Notes: generated by a model from the sequence alone, not told the origin. 28,425 bases of DNA from Immundisolibacter sp. (GCF_041601295.1 NZ_JBFIII010000034.1:1-28425); one strand, 5' to 3'. Positions 14,758 through 21,841 are shown, counted from the stretch's first letter. A program made the numbers and translations.

Positions 14758-15651
14758 ATGGCTTCCTCACTGAGCGAGGCAGGGTTCCCGCCCCAGGTGT
14801 TTCTAATCGGCGCCCAGAAAGCCGGCACCACGTTTCTGGCCAATCTGTTGGGCGCGCAGCCTGGCGTGTGCGTGGCCAGGCCGAAGGAGCCGGATTTCTT
14901 TACCCGCCACCGGGAGCGGGGCCTGGACTGGTATCGGGACTGCTTTCCCACAACTGAAGGCCGTTTGTTGCTGGATGCTTCCACCAGCTACTCAGCTGCG
15001 CCGTTGGCCGGCTACGGATCGGCCGGTGACGATCCGCGTAGCCGGTATGCGGGCGTGCCGATCGCCATCCATGCCGTGGCGCCAGCGGCACGTTTCATCT
15101 ACCTGGTTCGCAACCCGGCCGCGCGGGTGCATTCGGCCTACTGGCACGGAGTGCGGACAGGCAACGAAACCCTGCCGATTGAAACGGCTCTCGCCACCGA
15201 CAGCACCTATTTGCGTACCAGCGATTATCTGGGTCAGTTGCGCCTGTATCTGGAGTATTTCCCACGCGAGGCGTTCCTGGTTCTGCGTTTCGAGGATCTG
15301 GTGCGAGAGCCTCTGGCGGTGCTAGAGGCCAGCTGCGAGTTTCTAGGTTTGGCCCGGCCGCTGGCCCTGCCGCCGGATTCTGGCCATAACCGCAGCTATG
15401 TTTATCGTGGGCCGTTACAACGGATTGATCGATATTTGGGTGGCGGCGGTGGGCTCGGCCGCTTGTTCAAACGTCTGCGGCCCTGGTTGCCGCGCAGCCT
15501 GCTGGAACTGGCCGGCCCGGTGATGACACAGAAAGTGCCGCCGCTGGATGCTGCCATGCGTGAGAACCTGCTGCTGCGTTTCGCGCCAATGGCAAGGGCG
15601 TTCGCGGACCTGACGGGCGTATGGGTAGATCCGTGGCAGCCGCCTGGTTGA
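14758..15651 (+). CDS. PAPS-dependent sulfotransferase (heparan-type)
   Basis: This 297-residue protein shows VFLIGAQKAGTTFLANLL near residue 15 (5'-phosphosulfate loop; the KAGTT form is typical of carbohydrate N-/O-sulfotransferases). It continues with KEPDFFTRH, ARFIYLVRNPAARVHSAYWH (3'-phosphate region) and FEDLVREPLAVLEASCEFLGL. The resemblance to heparan-sulfate-type enzymes suggests a sugar acceptor. It is divergent from the glycosyltransferase operon and ends 20 bp from the convergent VanZ-like gene. It is one of three sulfotransferase genes in this window. Confidence 0.88.
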   Translation: MASSLSEAGFPPQVFLIGAQKAGTTFLANLLGAQPGVCVARPKEPDFFTRHRERGLDWYRDCFPTTEGRLLLDASTSYSAAPLAGYGSAGDDPRSRYAGVPIAIHAVAPAARFIYLVRNPAARVHSAYWHGVRTGNETLPIETALATDSTYLRTSDYLGQLRLYLEYFPREAFLVLRFEDLVREPLAVLEASCEFLGLARPLALPPDSGHNRSYVYRGPLQRIDRYLGGGGGLGRLFKRLRPWLPRSLLELAGPVMTQKVPPLDAAMRENLLLRFAPMARAFADLTGVWVDPWQPPG

Positions 15652-15671
15652 GGAGGGTGGCTCACGCCGGA

Positions 15672-16082
15672 TTATTTGCCAAGGGTGCGGCGCGCGCAGG
15701 TAGGTAGCCGCCGTCGCGACAGCATCATACGGTTGCTCAGCCATAGGCCCAGGCCTGCGCCGACGGCATCACGCAACAGGTCAGCGGCCGAGCATTCCCG
15801 TCCCGGCACGAAACTCTGGTGCCATTCGTCGAAGATTCCGTAGCCCAAGGTCAGAGCAAAGATCAAGCTCGCGCCTCGCCAACGGCGGCGCTGTGGCAGC
15901 GCCAGGCCCCAGCTTGCCGCCAGCAGCGCATAGGCCGGCACATGCAGGAGGTTGTGAAACCAGCCAGGCCCTAAGGGCATGGAACCGACGGTCTGGGCGC
16001 TTCCGGATTGGCTGGAGCTGTAATAGATGGCTGACATCACCAACAGCGGTGCCAGATACCAGACAGATGGCCGTCCGGTCAC
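15672..16082 (-). CDS. VanZ-like membrane protein
   Basis: This 136-residue integral membrane protein has about four hydrophobic segments and the VanZ-family signature FDEWHQSFVPGRECSAADLLRDAVGAGLG near the C-terminus. VanZ relatives confer low-level teicoplanin resistance in some Gram-positives; in proteobacteria they are common near envelope genes and their role is unclear. It starts at a GTG that overlaps the protease stop by 4 bp (GTGA), so it is co-translated with it. Confidence 0.85.
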   Translation of the reverse strand: MTGRPSVWYLAPLLVMSAIYYSSSQSGSAQTVGSMPLGPGWFHNLLHVPAYALLAASWGLALPQRRRWRGASLIFALTLGYGIFDEWHQSFVPGRECSAADLLRDAVGAGLGLWLSNRMMLSRRRLPTCARRTLGK

Positions 16083-16864
16083 GGCGTCAACCCTTCGCCT
16101 TGCAACAGCTCCACCATGAACCGGGCGGGAATGGCGTAGCTGATGCCGCTTGGATCCTTGATCAGGGCTTCTTTTTGGGTTTTGACGAATACCATGTTGA
16201 CGATGCCATATACCTTGCGGTTGGTCGGGTCGAACAACGGGCTGCCGCTGTTTCCAGGGTAGGCGGTAGCGTCCAGTTGAAAGACCTTGAAGTTACCCCG
16301 GCGCAGGGAACTGAGCGCACTGGCGTCCAGTTCCCGGCTGCTGCGGGCCGGGATCACCATCGGCACGATGCCGGCGAGCAATGCGCGGTGGGTGACCGGG
16401 TGCAAGCCGAGCACAATGCCGAGGGGGAAGCCGGTAAAGGCCAGTTCCTGACCTTCGACCGCGCTGTTGGTGTTGTCGATCCGAAGTGCGGGCAGCGCAG
16501 GGCCGGCCATCCGGAGCAGCGCCAGGTCATGGCTGCTACGTCGCACCGTGCTCACCACGCTGCGGGCCTGCCCGTTTTCGTCGCTGCCGGTAAGGATGAC
16601 CAGGGATTCTCCCCGGGCTAGCGTCGTCGGCAGCACGTGTTCGTTGGTAAAGACATGCTGTCCGTCCGCCACAACAAAGCCGGTGCCGAGCATGTTGATG
16701 GGGGGACGACGGGTTTTCAGGTAGGTTCCGACCGCCACTACGGAGGGTTTGATGGCCGGAATGGCATCGGCATAGGTGCCCGCCGCGGCGGTCGGGAGAG
16801 GCGCTGACGCCAGGCACAGGCTCACGGACAAGGCTATGCGATGGCGAATAACTGAGTTACGCAT
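16079..16864 (-). CDS. Exported trypsin-like (S1C/DegP-like) serine protease
   Basis: This 261-residue protein has a signal peptide (basic MRNSVIRHR, then a hydrophobic core ending APLPTAAA). The catalytic triad of a chymotrypsin fold is visible: His76 in TNEHVLP, Asp113 in SSHDLALLRM and Ser207 in YPGNSGSPLFD. No PDZ domain follows, so it is shorter than DegP/HtrA and resembles stand-alone periplasmic S1C proteases. An in-frame ATG at 16909 would add 15 residues ahead of the signal peptide; 16864 gives a normal export signal. It lies between the alpha/beta hydrolase (48 bp upstream) and the VanZ-like gene (4-bp overlap). The substrate is unknown. Confidence 0.85.
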   Translation of the reverse strand: MRNSVIRHRIALSVSLCLASAPLPTAAAGTYADAIPAIKPSVVAVGTYLKTRRPPINMLGTGFVVADGQHVFTNEHVLPTTLARGESLVILTGSDENGQARSVVSTVRRSSHDLALLRMAGPALPALRIDNTNSAVEGQELAFTGFPLGIVLGLHPVTHRALLAGIVPMVIPARSSRELDASALSSLRRGNFKVFQLDATAYPGNSGSPLFDPTNRKVYGIVNMVFVKTQKEALIKDPSGISYAIPARFMVELLQGEGLTP

Positions 16865-16912
16865 TGAACGGGTATCCGGATGACGCCAGCGTATCGGCAA
16901 ACTTGGCATCGA

Positions 16913-17662
16913 TTAGGCTTGGCAAAGTTCGGTAACCGCCGCGGTAAGGCGATCCAGATCGTCCGCATTCGATAGCCGATGATCGCCGTTTTTCAATAAG
17001 GTCAGCGTGACGTCGTCTGACGTCAGCCTATCGACCAGGATCAAGGCGCGTTCCCAGGGTACGTCGGTATCTCGCATGCCCTGCAGCACCCGTACCGGAC
17101 AGGTCACGGCGATCGGCGCCTGCAACAGCAAATGTTGTTTGCCGTCCTGTACCAGGTGGTGGGTGATGACATAGGGCTGCTGACTGTATTGCGACGGGCG
17201 TTCAATCCGGCCGTCGCGTGTCAGGCTCGCTTGTTCGGGGGCCGTCAGCTCGTGCTCCGACAGGGCCTGTGTGAAATCCGGAGCCGGTGCCAGCAGTACC
17301 AGCCCGCGTATCCGTTCCGGTCGCGCCAGGGCCAGCAACAGGGCAATCCAGCCGCCCATGCTCGAGCCCACCAGCACCTGCGGCCCTTCGGTGAGTGTAT
17401 CCAGCACGGTCAGAGCATCGTCGCGCCACTGGCTGATGCAGCCGTCCTCGAAGCGCCCGCCAGACGCGCCGTGACCGGAGTAATCGAACCGCACAAAGGC
17501 ACGGTTTTGTTCCATGCAGTGTCCGGCCAGTGCCGTGGCCTTGGTGCCGGTCATGTCCGACATGAAACCGCCGCAGAACATGACGCCGGGCGCCACGCCC
17601 GCGATTTGCTCATAGGCCAGGCGATTCAGGCCGTGGTCGAGAAACTTTGTACTAGAGGTCAA
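16913..17662 (-). CDS. Alpha/beta hydrolase
   Basis: This roughly 249-residue serine hydrolase has the nucleophile elbow VLVGSSMGGWIALLLALARPERIRGLVLLAPAPDF, the Asp in QGMRDTDVPWE and the His in KNGDHRLS, giving a full Ser-Asp-His triad. FCGGFMSDMTGTKATAL near the N-terminus is the usual oxyanion region of this family. No signal peptide is seen. The start is uncertain: similarity begins just after TTG 17662 (no ribosome site), while ATG 17734 would add 24 residues that do not look like the family and would overlap the promoter of the small RNA on the other strand. The substrate (ester, thioester or amide) is unknown. It is the first gene of an operon with the protease and VanZ-like genes. 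Confidence 0.82.
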   Translation of the reverse strand: MTSSTKFLDHGLNRLAYEQIAGVAPGVMFCGGFMSDMTGTKATALAGHCMEQNRAFVRFDYSGHGASGGRFEDGCISQWRDDALTVLDTLTEGPQVLVGSSMGGWIALLLALARPERIRGLVLLAPAPDFTQALSEHELTAPEQASLTRDGRIERPSQYSQQPYVITHHLVQDGKQHLLLQAPIAVTCPVRVLQGMRDTDVPWERALILVDRLTSDDVTLTLLKNGDHRLSNADDLDRLTAAVTELCQA

Positions 17663-17688
17663 AGGAGGCCCCCAAAAAACTTTGCACT
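17642..17688. repeat. 12-bp direct repeat flanking the hydrolase start region
   Basis: AAACTTTGTACT (17642-17653) and AAACTTTGCACT (17677-17688) differ at one base and are 35 bp apart, start to start. They bracket the uncertain start of the hydrolase gene. This could be a tandem regulator site or the trace of a small duplication. Confidence 0.35.
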
Positions 17689-17700
17689 TGCAGAATATAG

Positions 17701-17716
17701 TTCCTGTTGACAGGAA
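17701..17716. promoter_or_regulatory. Palindromic operator candidate over the small-RNA -35 box
   Basis: TTCCTGTTGACAGGAA is a perfect inverted repeat (7-bp arms, 2-bp centre). The -35 hexamer TTGACA (17707-17712) lies inside it, so a dimeric repressor bound here would block the promoter. It is also upstream of the divergent hydrolase gene and could act on both. Confidence 0.5.
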
Positions 17717-17734
17717 GGGATAAATCCTTATCAT
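17707..17734 (+). promoter_or_regulatory. Sigma-70-type promoter for the candidate small RNA
   Basis: The -35 box is TTGACA (17707-17712, perfect consensus). The -10 box is TATCAT (17729-17734, five of six). The spacer is 16 bp. The predicted start at about 17741 coincides with the first base of the 5' hairpin of the candidate RNA. Confidence 0.6.
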
Positions 17735-17740
17735 CCACCT

Positions 17741-17816
17741 CGGCGTTCGCAATGAACGTCGTTTCTCCTCCTCTTATACCTCCGATCGGGAGTGCCTCGG
17801 CCCTCCCGATTTTTTT
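17741..17816 (+). ncRNA. Candidate small regulatory RNA with anti-Shine-Dalgarno linker
   Basis: The predicted transcript is about 76 nt. It has a 5' hairpin (CGGCGTTC 17741-17748 with GAACGTCG 17754-17761, one G-U pair, loop GCAAT), then a single-stranded C/U-rich linker (17762-17784) with TCTCCTCCTC and ACCTCC, both complementary to ribosome binding sites. It ends in a perfect 8-bp terminator stem and a seven-T run. This layout is that of trans-acting, often Hfq-dependent sRNAs that mask Shine-Dalgarno sequences. The promoter, start and terminator fit together without adjustment. I do not recognise a named family. A 30-codon reading frame from ATG 17752 crosses the terminator and has no ribosome site, so a peptide product is unlikely. 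Confidence 0.6.
17785..17816 (+). terminator. Intrinsic terminator of the candidate small RNA
   Basis: Stem ATCGGGAG (17785-17792) pairs perfectly with CTCCCGAT (17803-17810), with a 10-base loop, followed by an uninterrupted T-run at 17810-17816. It works only on the plus strand, where no protein gene precedes it for more than 2 kb. Confidence 0.8.
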
Positions 17817-17942
17817 GGTCATGCAAAAAACGAGCGTTCAGTAAGGTACATCATCTGAATATTAGAACACCATAGAATTCAGGGGGCTTGAAGCTCGTGG
17901 ACTTGACGCCGTTAATAAAGCGGCGACCACTCACCATTGCCA

Positions 17943-17971
17943 CTTGAACCAGGCCACTGTCGCCCGCATCT
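17943..17971 (+). promoter_or_regulatory. Candidate heat-shock (sigma-32) promoter of htpX
   Basis: CTTGAA (17943-17948) matches the sigma-32 -35 box. CCCGCATCT (17963-17971), 14 bp later, resembles the -10 consensus CCCCATnT with one extra base. A start near 17978 would leave a 5' leader of about 40 nt. htpX is a known heat-shock gene in E. coli, which supports the reading. Confidence 0.4.
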
Positions 17972-18017
17972 TGAGGCGGCAGTCCGACGTTCGCGGGCGC
18001 AATTTTACGGAGTTCCC

Positions 18018-18890
18018 ATGAAACGCATTGTGCTGTTCGTTCTTACCAATCTGGCGGTGATGCTGGTACTGAGCCTGGCGCTGAGCGTCATCATGCCGCT
18101 GCTGGGCATTCGCCCGGACCAGGGCGGGATGGTGCCGTTGCTGGTGTTCGCCGCCGTGTTCGGCATGGGCGGCGCGTTTATCTCGCTGGCGATGTCCAAA
18201 TGGAGCGCCAAACGCATGGTGGGTGCGAAGGTCATCGACCAGCCAAATGGGGAGCTTGAAACCTGGTTGGTCAACACCGTACGTCGGCAGGCCGAGCTGG
18301 CCGGTATTGGGATGCCGGAAGTGGCTGTCTATGACGCGCCCGACGTGAACGCCTTTGCCACCGGCATGAGCCGCAACAACGCCCTGGTCGCGGTCAGCAC
18401 TGGCCTGCTGCGGGCCATGTCGCGCGACGAAGCCGAGGCCGTGCTGGGCCACGAGATCAGCCACGTCGCCAATGGCGACATGGTCACGCTGACCCTGATC
18501 CAGGGCGTGTTGAACACCTTCGTGATCGTGCTCTCGCGCCTGGTTGGGCAGTTCATCGACCGGGCCGTGTTTCGCAACGAGAGTGGCCACGGTATCGGCT
18601 TCTTTGTTGCCACCATGGTGGCCCAGGTGCTGTTCGGCATCGTCGCCAGCGTGGTCGTGATGTGGTTCAGCCGCCGACGCGAGTTCCAGGCCGACAAGGG
18701 CGGGGCTCACCTGGCCGGCCGCGGCAAGATGATTGCCGCCTTGCAGCGCCTGCAGGCAGCCCACCAGCCGGCGGCGTTGCCCGAGCAGCTCGCTGCGTTT
18801 GGTATTTCAGGCGGCAAGGGCATTTCGCGGATGTTCATGTCCCACCCGCCGCTGGAAGAGCGCATCGCCGCCCTGCAGCAGGCGGCCTGA
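18018..18890 (+). CDS. htpX: Membrane zinc metalloprotease HtpX
   Basis: This 290-residue inner-membrane M48 protease degrades damaged membrane proteins together with FtsH. Two N-terminal transmembrane segments (residues 4-30 and 38-58) are followed by the zinc motif HEISH (His145, Glu146, His149). Two further hydrophobic segments lie at 158-178 and 194-216, and the third zinc ligand is in RREFQAD (Glu222). The length matches E. coli HtpX (293). ATG 18018 has an ACGGAG site and gives the standard start MKRIVLFVLTNLAVM. It lies downstream of the candidate small RNA, whose terminator separates the two transcripts. Confidence 0.96.
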   Translation: MKRIVLFVLTNLAVMLVLSLALSVIMPLLGIRPDQGGMVPLLVFAAVFGMGGAFISLAMSKWSAKRMVGAKVIDQPNGELETWLVNTVRRQAELAGIGMPEVAVYDAPDVNAFATGMSRNNALVAVSTGLLRAMSRDEAEAVLGHEISHVANGDMVTLTLIQGVLNTFVIVLSRLVGQFIDRAVFRNESGHGIGFFVATMVAQVLFGIVASVVVMWFSRRREFQADKGGAHLAGRGKMIAALQRLQAAHQPAALPEQLAAFGISGGKGISRMFMSHPPLEERIAALQQAA

Positions 18891-18938
18891 CTCGGGATTC
18901 CACGAGCGCCTGGTTCCCGCGGCCAGGGATGGCCCGTC

Positions 18939-18968
18939 GCCGTTCAAGCACTGAGATGCGTGAACGGC
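18939..18968. terminator. Hairpin downstream of htpX
   Basis: GCCGTTCA (18939-18946) pairs perfectly with TGAACGGC (18961-18968). An inner GCA/TGC extension past one mismatch leaves the loop CTGAGA. No T-run follows. It may protect the 3' end of the htpX mRNA or begin a structured leader of the next gene. Confidence 0.4.
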
Positions 18969-19010
18969 GTAGCCACGCACGGGTGCAGACCGGGCGGGGC
19001 GTGCGCCGAG

Positions 19011-19062
19011 AACGCCAGGAGGGCGTTATTCAGCGCTGAACTCGGGAGCCAGGCGCTTTTTT
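19011..19062 (+). terminator. Terminator-like structure before the DUF1015 gene
   Basis: A small hairpin (AACGCC 19011-19016 with GGCGTT 19022-19027) is followed by AGCGC (19032-19036) pairing with GCGCT (19053-19057), and a six-T run (19057-19062). It ends only 24 bases before the next start codon, too close for a separate promoter after it. It could be an imperfect htpX terminator with read-through or an attenuator. Confidence 0.4.
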
Positions 19063-19086
19063 GTTTGTCCGTTCGAGGATTGTCCG

Positions 19087-20310
19087 ATGTCCCTGATCCG
19101 TCCGTTTCGTGGCCTGCGCCCGGCGCCTGGCCGCGCCGCCGAAATCATCGCCCCGCCATACGACGTGATGAACGCCGCCGAGGCGCGCGCCATGGTCGAA
19201 GGCCGGCCGCTGAGTTTCCTGCACGTGTCGCGGCCGGAGGTGGACCTGCCGACGGACACCGATTCCTACGCCGATGCCGTCTACGCCCAGGGTGCCCAGA
19301 ACCTGCGGCGCATGATTGCGGCCGGTACGCTGCGCCAGGACGATGCAGCCTGCTACTACGCCTATCGCCTGGTGATGGACGGGCGCGAGCAGACCGGCCT
19401 GGTGCTGGCGGCCTCGGTGCCGGCCTACGACGAGAACTTGATCCGCCGGCATGAGTTCACGCGCCCGGACAAGGAAAACGACCGCGTGCGCCACATCGAC
19501 ACCAGCAACGCCCAGACCGGGCCGGTATTCCTGGTACATCGCGCCACGGCGGCGCTGGATGGCATGCTGGCACGGGCCAGCGAGGGCGCGCCGGCGGCTG
19601 ATGTAGTGGCCGACGGCGGCGTGCGCCACACGCTGTGGGTGATCGATGCCGCTGCCGACATCGCCGCCATCAGCGCGGCGGTCGAGGCGCTGGGTGTGCT
19701 CTACATCGCAGACGGCCACCACCGCAGCGCCGCTGCCTCGCGCGTGGCCGCCCAGCGGGGCGGGCCGGCGGATGCCGAGCACCAGTACTTCCTGGCCGTC
19801 AGCTTCCCGCACAACCAGGTGAAGATTCTCGACTACAACCGGCTGCTGACCGACCTGAACGGTCTTGACGAGGTCGCCTTCAGGGCGCGCGTGGCCGAGC
19901 ATTTCGAGATCGAGCCAGTCTCTGGCGAAGCGCGCCCGGCGGCCCTCAACACGTTTGGCATGTACCTGGCGGGCCAGTGGTACGCCCTGCGACTGAAGCC
20001 CGGCCGGGTGCCGACCGATCCGGTCGGCCGGCTCGACGTGAGCCTGCTGCATCAGTATCTGATCGAGCCGGTGCTCGGCGTCAGCGACCCGCGGCGCGAC
20101 AAGCGCATCGACTTCGTGGGCGGCATCCGCGGCCTGGGAGAACTGAAGCGCCGGGTGGACAGCGGCGAGATGGCGGTGGCCTTCGCGCTGTATGCCACCT
20201 CGCTTGAAGACCTGATGGCCGTTGCCGACGCCGGCCAGGTGATGCCGCCCAAATCCACCTGGTTCGAGCCCAAGCTGGCCGACGGCATGGTCAGCCATTT
20301 GCTGGATTGA
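19087..20310 (+). CDS. DUF1015-family protein
   Basis: This 407-residue protein matches DUF1015 over its whole length. It opens IRPFRGLRPAPGRAAEIIAPPYDVMN, followed by PLSFLHVSRPEVDLP, IADGHHRSAAASRVAA and KSTWFEPKLADGM near the end. The GHHR motif and the ParB-like look of the central part hint at a nucleotide- or phosphate-binding enzyme; in many organisms members sit near serine or D-3-phosphoglycerate metabolism genes, but that is not the case here. No biochemical role is established to my knowledge. ATG 19087 has a GAGGA site. It converges with the trmB gene, with 3 bp between the stops. Confidence 0.88.
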   Translation: MSLIRPFRGLRPAPGRAAEIIAPPYDVMNAAEARAMVEGRPLSFLHVSRPEVDLPTDTDSYADAVYAQGAQNLRRMIAAGTLRQDDAACYYAYRLVMDGREQTGLVLAASVPAYDENLIRRHEFTRPDKENDRVRHIDTSNAQTGPVFLVHRATAALDGMLARASEGAPAADVVADGGVRHTLWVIDAAADIAAISAAVEALGVLYIADGHHRSAAASRVAAQRGGPADAEHQYFLAVSFPHNQVKILDYNRLLTDLNGLDEVAFRARVAEHFEIEPVSGEARPAALNTFGMYLAGQWYALRLKPGRVPTDPVGRLDVSLLHQYLIEPVLGVSDPRRDKRIDFVGGIRGLGELKRRVDSGEMAVAFALYATSLEDLMAVADAGQVMPPKSTWFEPKLADGMVSHLLD

Positions 20311-20313
20311 TGC

Positions 20314-21024
20314 CTACTGGCGCCGGTACACGAACTCGTGGATATCGTGTCCCAGGCGCTGTCCGCGGCGCTCGTACTTGGTTTCCGGTCGCCCGGCGTT
20401 GACGGAATCGGCCTCGATCGGCGTGAAGTCGGGGCGGGTGGGAAGAACCTCGCCGATGGCAGTCGCGTAGTCGGTCCAGTCGGTAGCGATTTGTAGTTGC
20501 CCCCCGGGAGCCAGCACGCGCGCCGCCAGATTCAGGAACGGCGCGTTTACAAGGCGTCGTTTGTGATGTCGCTTCTTGGGCCAGGGGTCCGGGAACAGCA
20601 CCAACAGGCGATCCAGGCTCGCGGCCGGCAGGTGCTGCGTCAGCACCTGAACCGCATCCGCGCAGACGACGCGCACGTTGGTTAGTCCCGCCTGCTCCAC
20701 GCGCAGCAGAAAACTGCCGATGCCTGGCGGGTAAACCTCCACGCCGATGAAATCCTGCCCGGGATGGTCTGTTGCCAGCGCCAGCAGGGCGTCGCCCATG
20801 CCAAAGCCGATTTCGAGCGCGCGCGGCGCCTGGCGCCCGAAGGCCTGGTCCAGGTCGAACTCGCCGTCGGGCAGGTCCAGGCCGTAATGGGGCCACAGGC
20901 GTTCGAGCGCATGACGCTGCCCCGGCGTCATGCGCCCGGCGCGCACTACGAAGCTGCGGATAGCGCGCCAGTGGTTTTCCTTGTGCAGGGCGGTATCCGG
21001 CGCTTCAGGCAAAAAACAGCCCAT
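20314..21024 (-). CDS. trmB: tRNA (guanine-N7-)-methyltransferase TrmB
   Basis: This 236-residue SAM-dependent enzyme makes m7G46 in the variable loop of tRNAs. The Rossmann SAM site ALEIGFGMGDALLALA and the acidic strand end FIGVEVYPPGIG sit in the middle. LLVLFPDPWPKKRHHKRRLV is the family's hallmark catalytic loop, and ETKYERRGQRLGHDIHEFVY is the conserved C-terminus. It overlaps the 3' end of thiG by 20 bp and is the last gene of the apaG-thiS-thiG-trmB operon, an order also known from Pseudomonas (thiS-thiG-trmB). Confidence 0.96.
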   Translation of the reverse strand: MGCFLPEAPDTALHKENHWRAIRSFVVRAGRMTPGQRHALERLWPHYGLDLPDGEFDLDQAFGRQAPRALEIGFGMGDALLALATDHPGQDFIGVEVYPPGIGSFLLRVEQAGLTNVRVVCADAVQVLTQHLPAASLDRLLVLFPDPWPKKRHHKRRLVNAPFLNLAARVLAPGGQLQIATDWTDYATAIGEVLPTRPDFTPIEADSVNAGRPETKYERRGQRLGHDIHEFVYRRQ

Positions 21025-21799
21025 CCAGCGGCGACGAGGCCGACGCGTACGGCTTGCGCGGGATACGCCCGGCGCGGAACGCCTCGCGCCCGGCCTCGAT
21101 GGCCTTGCGCATGGCGCTGGCCATCAGCACCGGATTTTTGGCGCCGGCAATCGCCGTGTTCATCAGCACACCCTGGCAGCCCAGCTCCATGGCCAGTGCT
21201 GCGTCGCTGGCGGTACCCACGCCGGCGTCGACCAGGATCGGTACCGACGCCTGTTCCAGAATCAGGCGCAGGTTATAGGGATTGCAGATGCCAAGGCCGG
21301 AGCCGATTGGGGCCGCCAGCGGCATCACCGCCACACAGCCCATGGCCTCGAAACGCTTGGCCAGGATGGGGTCGTCGGAGGTGTAGACCATCACGTCGAA
21401 ACCGTCGGCGATCAGCGTCTGGCAAGCGGCCAGCGTCTCGGTCACGTCCGGGTACAGCGTCTTGTGGTCGGCCAGCACTTCCAGCTTCACCAGGTTATGG
21501 CCGTCCAGCAGTTCGCGCGCCAGGCGGCAGGTGCGCACCGCCTCGTCGGCGGTGTGGCAGCCGGCGGTGTTCGGCAGGATGGTGTAGCGGTCCGGGGGCA
21601 GTATGTCGAGCAGGTTCGGTTGGTTCGGGTCCTGGCCGATATTCACCCGTCGCACGGCGACGGTGACGATCTGTGCACCGCTCATCTCGATGGCGCGCGC
21701 GGTCTCGTCCAGGTCCTTGTATTTGCCGGTGCCAACCAGCAGGCGTGAGCTGAACGTGCGTGCGCCGATGCGCAGCGGGTCGTCGTCGGGTGCGGTCAT
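21005..21799 (-). CDS. thiG: Thiazole synthase ThiG
   Basis: This 264-residue TIM-barrel enzyme forms the thiazole phosphate moiety of thiamine from deoxyxylulose phosphate, dehydroglycine and the sulfur carried by ThiS. Key visible parts are SSRLLVGTGKYKD (residues 17-29), LPNTAGC, the Schiff-base lysine in LVKLEVLAD (Lys105), and VDAGVGTASDAALAMELGCQGVLMNTAIAGAKNP, the phosphate-binding end. The length matches the family. It is downstream of thiS by 42 bp and overlaps trmB by 20 bp. Confidence 0.97.
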   Translation of the reverse strand: MTAPDDDPLRIGARTFSSRLLVGTGKYKDLDETARAIEMSGAQIVTVAVRRVNIGQDPNQPNLLDILPPDRYTILPNTAGCHTADEAVRTCRLARELLDGHNLVKLEVLADHKTLYPDVTETLAACQTLIADGFDVMVYTSDDPILAKRFEAMGCVAVMPLAAPIGSGLGICNPYNLRLILEQASVPILVDAGVGTASDAALAMELGCQGVLMNTAIAGAKNPVLMASAMRKAIEAGREAFRAGRIPRKPYASASSPLDGLFFA

Positions 21800-21841
21800 G
21801 GCTGTGTGTCCTGGCGGCTGAGCCGCCGACTGTGCCGCGGC

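Noticed and set aside
17752..17844. 30-codon open frame starting inside the candidate small RNA
   Set aside because: It has no ribosome binding site, starts in a hairpin and reads through a strong terminator, so a transcript ending at 17816 would not contain its stop.
17931..18764. 277-codon minus-strand open frame opposite htpX
   Set aside because: Very rich in His and Gln, typical of a shadow of a GC-rich gene; htpX is certain.
19030..20298. 422-codon minus-strand open frame opposite the DUF1015 gene
   Set aside because: Its composition is His/Gly/Arg-rich shadow sequence without motifs; the plus-strand DUF1015 protein is recognised along its full length.
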